Assembly (NCBI GenBank): GCA_030248295.1
Contig: JASANH010001139.1
Coordinates: forward strand, 1-64,000
DNA from: Mesodorylaimus sp. YZB2_4
Lineage: Eukaryota > Nematoda > Enoplea > Dorylaimida > Dorylaimidae
Length of the DNA: 64,000 nucleotides
Direction: 5' to 3'
Shown here: piece by piece, positions 31,502-42,500 of the stretch
Layout: every line of letters begins with the position of its first letter
Position numbering within the stretch: position 1 is the first letter of the stretch
Made by a program: the position numbers and the translations under genes
The notes under the pieces: model-generated
Databases searched by the model: none
Seen by the model: the letters and a program-made list of their open reading frames with translations, nothing else
Told to the model about the DNA's origin: nothing

Positions 31502-34500
31502 CCAATGGTGGAACTGAAGCAGAGGTGAAAGCTCCTCAAAACTGGCACCATTCTCAAACCATCCACTCTTTTGGACTCCAATCAAAAATAGAAAAAAAAC
31601 CATCGCAAGAATTGTTTTCGAGCGCTGGAACAATTGATTTATTTTTGCAATTTATCTCACGACTTAAACTAGTCTGGTCATTGAATTTGACAAATGCATG
31701 CGCCGAAGATCTGCAGTTCATCGTTGATTCGACCATGAAATACGCAGTCGAGTCGATTGCCATAGAGGCGTGCGCACTAGCCGGAAATAGCTATTGCGAG
31801 AAAGCTCATAGCGAGAAAAGAGAGAGAGTGGCTTGGATTAAAAAACGTAAGTGACTATGGAAAAAAGGTTCAGGGAAAGACTTTTTCGCCGCTTTTGCGC
31901 AGCTAAGACGACAAAAAATTTTTTTGTTGCTGAAATTTGTTGGGGTATGCGCTTCCAGCTGACTTTGGCGTGTGAATAAGCAAAAAAAATCACAGCAATG
32001 GTCGCTCATTTGGTGTTTTGTCCATAATCGAAGCCAAAAGGAATTAAAGTCCGGACACAATAAGAAAGGAAGGAGTTACATACCACATATATTGCTGCCA
32101 CATTAGTTCGAAATCCTGTAAGCGGCCGAGCGACTGAGCAACATGCCACTGTTGAATCAAGAATCGCTTCCTTACTATCTGACAATAGTTAAAACCTACT
32201 ATCTGACAATGTAAACATCTGTGTATGCTGTACAAGTAATACTCGAGTGAAAACACTATGATATTCAAACGATTTCGCACCTCAACAATATACTCCCGAT
32301 AAGGGTCTACCAATCCAAGCAGCAACTGCTGTGGTGTCCAGGTTACGCTGACGCGTTTAAAGTTCTCAAAACGACTGATCGCATCTCGCCCCACTCACAA
32401 GCACCGCCGACAATGCACTGGAGAGGAATACCATCGAAAGCTATGCATAGCGTTTGCCGGTACTCCTCTGCACCATCCATCTTCGATGGAGTAGAGATGC
32501 AAAATTTCAAACTGAAATGCTTAAAGTTTATTTGGCAGACAGGATTTATCAGGAAGAGTTTAAATCTTCGACCACAGCCAGTCATCAACTGGTGGGTGCA
32601 GAGTACATACACTACCTCAAATGTTCTGCAGGGATACTTGGCTCAGCGACCTACTGTATCTTTTCTACGCTCCGATCGCTATGAACCAGTTATTGCAGAT
32701 TAGAGTAGTCGCTAACGCTTCAGGGGAGTAAAAGAACTTCACGAACAGGCCAGCCAGGTGCAGACTACTGTCCGCTACATAATTTTCTAGCTCATGCATG
32801 ACCTAATGCGCGCGCGTTATATTCAGTCGAGGAAGTGGCTTGAGGTTGAACAAGAAAAAGTCTTGAGTGCCTCGGCCTTTGTCGTACTGCGATAAATTGA
32901 GGGGTTAATAGATAATTAATAATTAAGTCTCAGTTGGTCCGACTGGTTGCAGCATCAAGTAGCAACTGTACGATCCCTGAGCTAGAAGATAGTTCTTCCT
33001 TTTGTACGACTCATGTTTCAAATGAAGTTAATATTGTTTTTGTGCATTTTTTTGGGTTTTCAAGCCGTCATTAAAGAACCGCCAAATAGATTTAAAAAAT
33101 TTTTGGTACTAGCATGTCCTACCTATCAACCTATAATCCTACAGAACGATTTCGCATTAAAATGGCCGGTTGTCGAGATATTCAAATAAACCATTTCGCC
33201 CTGCGTTATAAGATACGTTGGGTCTCCGGACCCAAGAGTTAGACCAACTAAGGGTTTTAATAATTTAACTGATTAAAAATTTTTAATGTTTCAAATAAAT
33301 TCATTCCAAACGGCTTTTTTTAAGGCCGTTACGATGATACGGTCGACTTTAGGCCGTCGTTGCTTTCTAAGTAAAAGCACCGCGCAGTTTTTGTGAATTC
33401 TAACTAACACGCTTCGACCCACACGATGCGCGGTTTCTGCTGCTTAGTTAAGGTGGAGTTATGTGAGTAATGTTTTCGGCTTAACTGATATAGCGAGATA
33501 TAAAAGCTGAACAAAGAAACATTAGTAGAGCAAGCAAAACTTTTTAAGGTACCGTAGAAGCGGTTGTTTTTGGCGCTCTAGTTTTGGTAATCAGGTTGAT
33601 TATGTCACCAGTCTGTACGGTGACAAATAAATTTGCACGATAAGAAATCTTATAAGAAAATATTTTTTTAGAGATAGATGCATTCGGAAAAATTCCACCT
33701 GGCGTTCTGCAGCCCAACTATTTTTGGGACGGCAGCTTCAGTGAATGCACGAATATTTACGTGGAAAGACCCCCGGGAATTTATGCTGAAGAGTATGTGC
33801 CAAAGCCTCAAATTTGTTTTATAAACAGCGAAATCTTTTGTTTTTGGCTCCTTTTGAGCTAGCGCTAGCAAGGTGCGACAATGACGGAAATAATCTCATG
33901 CTTATTCATGGTGCAAGCGGTGCGCAACATCCGCGCATTTTAGATCGCCGCAGTATTTTCTAATTCTAAATCGAAAATTTCCAATTTTTTTAATTTTAAA
34001 AATCTAAAATGGATTTGTCAGCTCCAAAAAGATTTGCTGTAAATAAAGATTGATAAAAGATATTGACTTTCATATTTCAAAAGATGTGAATTTATTAGAT
34101 ACAAGTATTTGCATCTAAACTACACAGGGCCTCACAGTCACCAAACATTCAGCATAAAAAATTCATGGAAGTGGTTTATTCAGTAAAGCGGTCTCTCTGA
34201 CTTTCAAAACAATGGGTACTTTCGATGCGTGGAACTTTTTCCATACGATGAAAATTTTGCAGAAAATAATCAGGCAAGAAGATTTCACCGAAGCCATTTC
34301 CACTTGTGCCCACAAAACGGATTGTTTCATCACTTGCTCATGAATCGAGTTGGGTTGCTCGAAGTTGTTGGCAAATAAACAATTTCAAATCGAAGGCAAT
34401 TAACACAGCCTCGAGCCTTAGCTTCATAAACAGCACCAAAACACTTCTTTTGTCATTTTAGGAAATATCGAGCGAAATACTGCCATGCTATGATGTCGAT

Positions 34501-35424
34501 GATGTTTTTATTTGACGTAGAAGACGCTGGTTGCCCAGAAATGACGGATGATTGGACAAAATATTTCAACCATTTTCAATGGGCTTTGTGCATACCCAGC
34601 ACATGTAATGGAATGGATGCGCTAGCCTTGCTGCAGCAGTATGGTGAGTTTTTGAGAGATAGCCATAATTTACGCCAGATACATCGAGTTATTACAAGAG
34701 CACATAACTATGCATGCATCACGCATTTTTAAACCTTTTTAACCTGTCTTACTTCACAATTCGTCGGGCATCTATCGCAATATCGATCATGTATCAATTG
34801 TTTTTCAGATATTCTAAAATCGATAGCCTGCAAAGTGTTTTGCATTGAAGAGGAAGAATTCACTGTTGGTGCAATCGTGATGATGTAGGTAACGGGTGGT
34901 GTGTTTTGAAACAATTGCCCTATTTCATACCCTAATTTCAGTGCCATACTTTTGATAATTGGAACTATAACAGTTCTGGCTTCAATCATCGATTATTCAC
35001 AGCAGCTCTTCTTCGAGAAACGTAGCCATCAGAATTGTAAGTAGTCATAACATGGTTTAAAGGTTCAAGATAAATGTTGATAACATTGCAGTCGCAACGC
35101 CAGTTTTAAGCTGTTTCTCGTTGTATACAAATTCGAAGAGAGTCTTGGATATGTCGAAACCCCATATAGAATGCTTACATATAGGCCAAATAGAATGCTT
35201 ACATGGCATACGCGTGATGAGCATGCTCTGGATCTTTCTGGCACATATGTTCATGTTCATACAACACATGAGTAAGCTGATTGTGAGTTTCGTCACATTG
35301 TCTAACAAATATAACATGCACAAATTCAAGATAATTACGTCGATTTGTTTTATTTGAAAGACAATTTGTCGCTGGTGCCAGTCCATAATGCATCTTTTCC
35401 TGTGGATACATTCTTTATCTTAAG
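31502..35424 (+). CDS. NRF-6-like acyltransferase (nose resistant to fluoxetine family), 3' part missing
   Basis: Seven exons can be joined in phase: 31502-31846, 33672-33792, 34462-34643, 34809-34884, 34942-35036, 35092-35271 and 35361-35424, all with GT...AG introns (1825, 669, 165, 57, 55 and 89 bp). The ectodomain matches the NRF domain: CAEDLQFIVDS, IDAFGKIPPGVLQPN, GSFSEC, KYC, then HFQWALCIPSTCNG with paired Cys. A TM segment follows (AILLIIGTITVLASIID). Next comes the start of the acyltransferase-3 domain: FSLYTNSKRVL, CLHGIRVMSMLWIFLAHMF and NASFPVDTFFIL. Family members are multi-pass membrane proteins of about 600-800 residues linked in nematodes to lipid or drug transport; only about 350 residues are seen. 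An 18-24 bp local duplication (IECLH twice) lies before the CLHGIR motif. The 5' exon with the signal peptide was not found. After exon 7 no catalytic continuation is visible: a TIR element lies at 35581. Confidence 0.82.
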
Positions 35425-35580
35425 GTACAGTATAGTGCAATAGATGCAACACTGGGTCAAACAAGTGAAGAACTTTTTTTGTCGTCCAAGCACAGGGTCG
35501 ATTCTTTGGCACTCTTCCCGCGGGCTGAAGGGCTTGTGTTGACTCTATCTTTCCATCGACTAGAGCCAGTTCAGGATTAA

Positions 35581-36305
35581 GGGGCCGTTCAAATTCGACG
35601 TCGTACGCCAGGGAAGGGGGGCGGTTAAAGGCAGAACGACATCGTTTTTGCACTATGTATTCCAGCTTTTTTCCTGCCTTTCGAACTCTCCTGCTAGAGC
35701 CTAATGTCAGATGAGCACAGGTCCGCCACTTTCAGGTTACTTATTCATGATAGTTTTGGTTATAATAATGTGGATTAGCCAGACTCAGTTTGTCAGAAGA
35801 AGAGGCCGCGTTGGTGCGGCGCGGTCCATATTGATCAGTAGCGTGTACTCTATCGTGAAGAATTATTCGTTTTTCTTTCATACTGCTTATTCGATTTTTG
35901 ACAACTGCATTTAAAAAATTCACAAACAATCTTTGGGAATCAAAGGCGTAGAGTCAATCTGCAAAACCATCGGCATATTTTCCCTCTACCAAATTGTTAC
36001 TGAAATCGAATTACTAAATGTCTCTAAACATTTCGAAAAAAATTGTTCAAATGTATACTTATATGAGGATGGGAGCATGCAGACTCGTACGAGGTATGAA
36101 CATGAGCAGCGGCAGGGTGGAGTGCGCCTATACTCATGACATTTTTTGAAATATATCTTTCTTCCCCTTTGCAGTTTGGGGAGGGGGGCGGGGGGATTGG
36201 CTTTCACGACGTCGAAAACGGGAGGATCAGGCGCAAAACGACAAAATAGTATGAGAGGGGTCAAAAATTGCTGATTTGCGTACGACGTCGTTTTTGAACG
36301 GCCCC
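35581..36305. mobile_element. Non-autonomous DNA transposon with GGGGCCGTTCAAA TIRs
   Basis: The left end reads GGGGCCGTTCAAATTCGACG then TCGTACG, and the right end is its complement (CGTACGACGTCGTTTTTGAA then CGGCCCC), giving about 27 bp of TIR. Subterminal sequences (GAACGACATCGTTTTTGC and TATGAGAGGGG) are also partly inverted. The dinucleotide AA borders both ends and could be the target duplication. TIRs starting GGGCCGTTCA are known from several animal DNA transposon families, so the superfamily is not assigned. The internal ORF at 35711-35914 (hydrophobic, YLFMIVLVIIMWIS) is probably incidental. Confidence 0.75.
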
Positions 36306-36312
36306 AAATGCC

Positions 36313-36353
36313 GGGAGCGCGAGTCTGTGCAAACATCGCAGACTCGTGCTCCC
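36313..36353. other. 17-bp-stem hairpin beside the TIR element
   Basis: GGGAGCGCGAGTCTG pairs with CAGACTCGTGCTCCC with one G/T pair and a short loop. It lies 8 bp outside the right TIR. Function unknown. Confidence 0.65.
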
Positions 36354-36519
36354 AACCAGGATAACCATACTTAGCCCATGGGCCAGGAGTGGACCAAGAT
36401 TGGATTGGATGAAAAAAACATCAATTGCAATCAATATCGAAAACAGTCGAACGAAAATAAGAGTAGGCGCCCAACTAGTTTTCAGGGTTCACTGATCCAT
36501 AATTAAGTACTAGAGAAGA

Positions 36520-37304
36520 TTAAGCTTTGCTTATAAGCCTCGAAATAATGTCAGGGCACAATAAGATGATGTGGTTCACATATCTGATTCGACTATCACG
36601 AGAAGCCACCCGATGCACAGAACGGCCATCAGGAAAATCATGTACACCGCGATAAAAGTTATAAAAGTGGCAAAATTTCAGTCCTTTCCCTCTATCATAC
36701 AGTGAAGACCACCCAGCTTGTTTCAGCATATCTTTATACGTAATGCGAAAATCGTTTAAATATAATCTCAACCCATAAAACTAAGCTCGTTCTAACTCTC
36801 AAATATCCTTATCCAGCATAGGATCCTAGCACATGGCACCATACTCAAGCACACAACGGACACAGGCATTATATACGGTACCCAAAAAACTCGGATCTAC
36901 ATGGTTTCGCAGTTAGCGCCTGTTACTGCTACAAAAAAGTCTGTTGCTCAGTGAATTTCATATCCGAGGAAAATATAATACCCAAGTATTTTACCTCTTC
37001 GAAGAAAAATAGTTTGTGTCCATTCACCATTAAGTCTAGGCGAGGTGGTTGTGAAAATTATCGCAAGCGATTTCGAAACATTGAAATCCAGTCCTGCTGA
37101 TCGAACACGGGTCGAGATGAAATCGATAATTTGTAGAATAATGGCTTCGAGTTTTTCCAATTTCCGAATAGGCACGAACAGTCCTGAATCATTGGCACGC
37201 CTGTAGTAATCGATGCTGATCAATCGTCGATGGGAATTTGCGGGAGAATTAAAGAGACGAGAAATCTTTGTCCTGTACGTAGTGTTATACTTTGATCGAG
37301 TCAT
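36520..37304 (-). pseudogene. LINE (Jockey/CR1/RTE-like) reverse transcriptase C-terminal part
   Basis: The minus frame at 37304-36948 reads a catalytic-box remnant (YYRRANDSGLF where YADDSGLF-like is expected), then EAIILQIIDFISTRV, GLDFNVSKSLAIIF and a GYYIFLGYEI strand, the palm and thumb order of non-LTR reverse transcriptases. Further along, LEYGAMC and DPM fit the conserved LEY...W-P segment with a stop in place of Trp. The frame at 36771-36520 (KQAGWSSLYDRGKGL, then FYNFYRGVH) fits the C-terminal tail. Stops and shifts separate the blocks. No Asp-Asp pair remains, so it is inactive. Confidence 0.65.
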
Positions 37305-37339
37305 CGCTGTTGTTTCTCCCGCATCCTTTCGGAAGGAAG

Positions 37340-37709
37340 TGTAACGAAGTTGGGTAGATAGCTTTTCCTACTCCGAACTCCCTACTCCCAATACGACTTA
37401 CTCATGGAACGAGACCAACAAGGCGACGAACGATAATCACGACGATTAGAAGCGTGGCATACTGACTTCTTCAGAGACACACTCTGGCATCAACACGCAC
37501 AAACGCGCTAGGTACTTATATACAAGTCTGAGCTCCCAATGCAAATGAACTACTGGCTGGGAACACACAATATCAGGCCGTATCCCAGAAAGTTCGCTGA
37601 AAAACAGTGACATGGAAAAAAATTCCAGTGAGGTGACTGTAACTTTCCAACGAGGTGACTGTGAAATATTTTAGGGAGCTCGCTGTGAAAGTCAATTGAG
37701 GTGACTGCA
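37340..37709 (-). mobile_element. Candidate solo LTR, second family
   Basis: On the minus strand it starts TGCAGTCACC and ends TTCGTTACA; GAAG flanks both sides (37336-37339 and 37710-37713). A TATA sequence (TTGTATATAAGTACC, near 37520) lies inside in the same orientation. The first about 90 bp share the GAGGTGACTG motif seen at 28.2 kb. The short flank match could be chance. Confidence 0.4.
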
Positions 37710-37768
37710 GAAGGGCCTAACTTTTTTCTCCTATTCCAAAAACGAAAAAGGGTCGTTGTGATTTCCCA

Positions 37769-38284
37769 GTGACAAGGCTCGCTTATTCCAACGAGATTCA
37801 TATGCATTTTGGCGGTCGTACGTTTTTAGAAAATTTGTTGATTTGTTTTAAATTTGCAAAATGGTTAAATTTTCAAGAGAAGAAAATTTCAATAGTGGCC
37901 TCGGATTCATTCCTGGCTGATTCTGCTGGCGAAACTTCGAAATCCACAGCCCCAAAGGGCTCTATAGCCTTGTCCAAGCCAGCACCCCAACAACAACGCG
38001 CATCCTTGGCGCTGAAGAAGCAACAGTGCTTGGATTCGGCCATTGAGACACGGGAACTGACAAAGAAAGTAATTCAAGCTGCTCAATCTACTTTGGAAAC
38101 CAATAACAACCTTCACGCTTTTTTGGCAGCTGCTCGGCCAGTTCTGGAGGTCATGCAATCTTGTTTCCAAAGAGAACCACAGGCTCCTATTGCTTTACTT
38201 GCGCGGCCTGACCAATCGGGAAATGTGACTGATATCAATGGAGGCACAGCATCTGGGAACTCCATAACCAAAGAACAGGAATAA
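37769..38284 (+). CDS. Putative second protein of Harbinger element (C-terminal exon)
   Basis: A plus-strand ORF of 171 codons ends with TAA at 38284. The first ~45 codons look random, but from about residue 46 it has clear protein character: an Ala/Ser/Pro/Gln linker (APKGSIALSKPAPQQQR) then a long helix-forming stretch (LDSAIETRELTKKVIQAAQS, LETNNNLHAFLAAARPVLEVMQS). It points towards the transposase pseudogene 180 bp away (convergent). PIF/Harbinger elements encode a transposase and a Myb/SANT-like partner needed for nuclear entry and DNA binding; this could be the C-terminus of that partner. No Myb repeat was seen upstream, so the identity is inferred from position. Confidence 0.45.
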   Translation: MTRLAYSNEIHMHFGGRTFLENLLICFKFAKWLNFQEKKISIVASDSFLADSAGETSKSTAPKGSIALSKPAPQQQRASLALKKQQCLDSAIETRELTKKVIQAAQSTLETNNNLHAFLAAARPVLEVMQSCFQREPQAPIALLARPDQSGNVTDINGGTASGNSITKEQE

Positions 38285-38459
38285 TGAAAGCCGAAAATAA
38301 TGAATGAATTCCATGACTTATGAACAATACTTGGGACTTTAGGACCAATGAGTTACTGTACGTGGAAATATGGAGAAGTGAAAAAGAAATCAATATTGTT
38401 CAGTTGTTGAAATTAGAGGGAGGGCTCAGCATTACATCATCATCTAACACAGAATCACA

Positions 38460-39480
38460 TTAAACTCGAAAATGTGAGCTAGCAATTGTGTCACGCCTAC
38501 GAAGTCCAGCAGTTTCCCTGTTGTCATTCTCGTTATCAGCATCTACATCGCATGTTTCATTGTGTTCCAGGACGTCATCACCAGGAACATCCGGCATGTT
38601 CCAATCTTTAGTAATGTTGTGCAAAATAGCACAGGCGACTGTATGTACGCATACATTTTTGAGTGCTCGCCTCGATTCAGACCGCAACAGACCAAATCGA
38701 CGCTATCATTGGCCAATAGTATTTTGAATTTTCACACGAGTCTTCTTGTGGGCCGTGTTGAAATTTTTCCTTTCTTCCAGTACCACTGGCTCCCTATAAG
38801 GAGTCGTTAGCCATCGCCGGCACGGATATGCTGAATCACCCAATAACGTATGATTTCGGGCAAATAGTTCGATTCCATGTCTTCCCATAATTGGCTGTGT
38901 CTGAGTATGTGAACGAGTCGTAGCTTGAACCTGGCCACCGAACAGCAATATTGGTGAATTTAAATTGATGATCGCAAGCCACTTGGACATTGATCGAATA
39001 AAAACCTTTGCGATTTAAGAATTGCTCCGAATGATAAGATGGGGCTACGATTGCTATGTGGCTGCCGTCAATGCAACTAATTACTCCAGGGAAACCTGCG
39101 AATTCGTAAAATCCACGCATGCATTCTTGCGCAGATTGTTCTTCAGGGAGCTTGATGTAGTCGTCCGAATATCGACAAAGTGCCTTCGAAATAGCGGTGA
39201 TCGCTCGTGATACCGCTGGTTGTGACATTCCCAATGCGTCACCATCCAACAATTGGTAAGGACCACCGCTTCCACAGAAGCACAATGCAGCAAATATCTG
39301 TTGATCAACGCTCAAAGCCTTGTGACGACGAGTTGTCCGTTTCAAATCGCCATTCAGCAAGGTGCATAATTATCGAACACCATCTTTCGTGAATCGATAT
39401 CGACTCAAGAACTCTTGATTATCATATTCTTGTACGGATCTAATCGCTCGCGGAATATTGTTGCTCGCGGAGGTGCAATT
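38460..39480 (-). pseudogene. PIF/Harbinger transposase (HARBI1-like), decayed
   Basis: The minus strand shows the full transposase in order. The N-terminal helix is YDNQEFLSRYRFTKDGVR; then come KRTTRRHKALSVDQQIFAAL, an HTH-like region (MSQPAVSRAITAI), the first catalytic Asp (GVISCIDGSHIAI), FLNRKGFYSINVQVACD, the RWPGSSYDSF region, LLGDSAYPCRRWLTTPY with the second Asp, and KKTRVKIQNTIGQ with the third acidic site. The C-terminus is VHTVACAILHNI. Lesions: TAA at 39372-39370 where a Tyr is expected, a frameshift near 38880, adjacent TGA and TAG (38705-38700) where Trp-Lys is usual, and the catalytic Glu replaced by Gln. It cannot be active. Confidence 0.9.
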
Positions 39481-39513
39481 AAATCACTCGAGGTGCACTC
39501 GCGGAGGTGCAAG
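39464..39513. repeat. CTCGCGGAGGTGCAA direct repeat
   Basis: Two copies of CTCGCGGAGGTGCAA about 35 bp apart, with an intervening ACTCGAGGTGCACTCG variant, just 5' of the Harbinger transposase. They could be subterminal binding-site repeats or a remnant of the element end. Confidence 0.7.
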
Positions 39514-39514
39514 G

Positions 39515-42500
39515 AATTTAGGGCGACATACCTAGAATACCTCATTAAAGTCTACTAACAAATACAGTGTCACATTCGAGAAATAGTAATCTCAAACCTC
39601 GTAGGTATCGATTCATCTGGAACGGGTTTGGTCCTGGCATCTCCCCCCTCCTTCTTGGATGGGTGCATGAATAGTTTTTCCAAACCGATGACTGGTGCTT
39701 CCAGGGCGCAGCTGACGAAGAAAGAGACGAACGTGGTCACGACCACTACGACGGTCCATTTGGAAATCTAAAGCAGAGGATGTCATGTCAGCGTCACGTG
39801 AGAGCAGGACCTGATGGGAAATTACCCAGTATGAGTGTCCCAATGGAGCGGGAGCTCGTTCGATGCGATTACGATCGGAATAATTGTGTAGTGCAGAAGG
39901 TAAGTACAAAAGCTGAGTCGACTTATTGGCAGCCAGCCACGCCACGAGAGCAGCTCATTGATGGGCCCTGAACAGACGTGTGCATAGAGCATGGACTGGG
40001 GAGTAAAGGAGTGACAGCCTCACCTCCTCGGCCAGTTAGACAAGCGAACATGAGCCAACAAATACACAGGGCCCAGACTGGACGTGTGACAGAACCATAT
40101 AAGGCACGCACCCCGACTGGTAATTGAGTCATTCTGACGTAGACCATAGACCATAGTATGTTAGACCATAGACGATGGCCAGAGCCACTGCGAAGGCAAC
40201 ACCCATATGATGAGCGCGGCCAGCTGGAAAGGGTCACATTTGCTGTGAACGTGGGCTACATACTCGAGCTAGACTCCATATCTACAGTACCATGTGCAGC
40301 TTTTTCCTGTACAGTCCTTTCTTCCAAGCGTTTCCGAAGAGTAGCCCGATGAGGTAAGGGGGAAACCGACTCCAAGGGGCCATCTCGTGTGCTGGAAGTG
40401 TGCTCACCGATCAGCCGGCGCACCAGTTTTTGACGTAGCTGGAAATCGATACACCACGACTGTGGCAGCAGTACCGCCAATTGATGCCAGGATGGATAAG
40501 GCAGAAACAAGGTTACCAGCAAGTGGGGAGCTGCAATTTAGGACACAGATTAACATTTGAAGAAATAAGGCATCAGCTGCCCTGGTCTCTTGTGATTTTG
40601 AACACTGATCATCCTACATGCGATAATTCAGGCCACTCATGTCTGTACTGTGCCCATGAGCGAAACACTTACTATAATAAAAGGAGTGAGAAGGCAGGCG
40701 CCAGCGCATAGAATTGCATGTCGTTGGGCAGGTACCAGGCGGGTTCGTAACATTGTTTATTTGTATGCACTAGATTGTTGAAGATTGGTACACCAGGTTT
40801 TCGGGCAGTCTTGTCCGATTGCGGAATTGATGTCGTATCGATGTGGCTCTCGCACAAAGTGTGGAGCTAGTGTCGCGTTCATCCCAAGTATAAGCATGAG
40901 GACTGAAGTCAGTCTGGAAATAGGCAAGATGCTGTCGCAATCTAGGATATTCCACCACCTAACGCCCTGAAAACTTTTCACGTGCCGCTCAATTGGGGAT
41001 ATCACTGCTTTCGAATTCTGCCAGCGCACTGCTGGTCAGAAAATTAATTTTATTTGACGGCGAACATGCAGAGCTCAGAGTAGTTCAGCGTTTTCGCATT
41101 ACCCTTGTGTGGCACGTTGCTGTGGCCAGTGCTTCATGCTGTCAGCACTACAGTAGCACAGCGCTCATAATCAGTGCGGCTTGCTGTGGCATTGGAGCCC
41201 ATGCCTACTTAAAAAACTTCATCGCACAGCGTACCTATCACAGGGATCCCTGTCTGCACAAACCCTCAGACGTGTTTCCCGCGCTTCCAAAGGGTGCTTG
41301 CAACTGCTCTGTGCAATGATAAATTAGCCTAGGCTTATCGTCCTGAGATGCCCACTCTGGCGAACGGATCCGCTGTCGATCGCGGATTAATGATCAAAGT
41401 CAAAACCAGAGGATGCTGATCACGAGCACAGCAATGCACAGCGATGTCTCAACAGTCCTAGATCTACAATAACCCACAGAAAAATCCGCAGACAAGCCAA
41501 GTACCTGCCCTGGAGTCCTTGTCGCTTCATATGAATCAAAGGGAAGGCTAGCAAATGCCTTTTGGGACTCTGCTGACCCTGGCCCTCACCATGCCTCTGG
41601 CGGATGGGGCGGACAGCAAGAAGGATTGCTCCCCAAGAGTTTAGAACAACCAGCTTAGGCTCAATTCGACATTGAATCGCGCCCAGGAGCCCACTCTTAC
41701 AGCCTTGGCTCCTCCCCTTCGAGCCTTCGAGCCAACCCTAGCAGCACCCCAAAAATTTGATGCGAGCAGAACGAGCTGTGTCTGTGCGCCAGCCTTCCAA
41801 CATTCAGTACTTAACATTTTTGCATAATTTGGCGCAGTTATTGGAAAAACACTGTTCTCATTTAAGTATTCGCTCATTTGGCCATGTTTTATACCTGATA
41901 ACGTTATATCGATGTAAATAATGACTAATCCATGGTTTCTTTGATTTTATGAGTGTCGAACCATATTTCTCTTCTTCTTTAAAAAATAAGTAAGAAACTA
42001 AAAATCCGCTGAAAACAAGCATCAGTAGTTTTGGCTTTCGTCATCAGAGCAGTCATTCCTTTCCATTTAAGCCGTTACAAACAAACATCCAACAGCACAC
42101 TTTATGTTGTGCATCCTTGCTGTCATACCTCATAGTGAAAAAGGTATCAACAGGAAATGTTGCATTATTGATTGCTTCGAACGACCAATCTTGGAGCACA
42201 TTCAAGTTTTGCGCAGTGGGAACTTTTTTGCGCACCAGTGTATTCCTTTATCGTCATATTTCCTCAGGAGCAGTCAACGATCGATTTCGACTCGAGCAAG
42301 AATCGATTCAGGCTTTGCTGCGCCTCGTTAATTCATCTTGGCGTTTAGCGACGAAGAATAAATTACGCATCTTTTGTTTAAACATTATGTCTTCAGGCCT
42401 TTCTCACGACACTGTTATTAATCAATACAAGCCGCTTTGCCTTCTTGTTAAGCTCCTTCATTTTTCTCCCATCACACCATTACATGTGGAAGTAGTTATA

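Noticed and set aside
35711-35914. Hydrophobic ORF as an eighth exon of the NRF-6-like gene
   Set aside because: It lies inside the 725-bp TIR element and its phase does not fit exon 7, although LSGYLF after an acceptor looked tempting.
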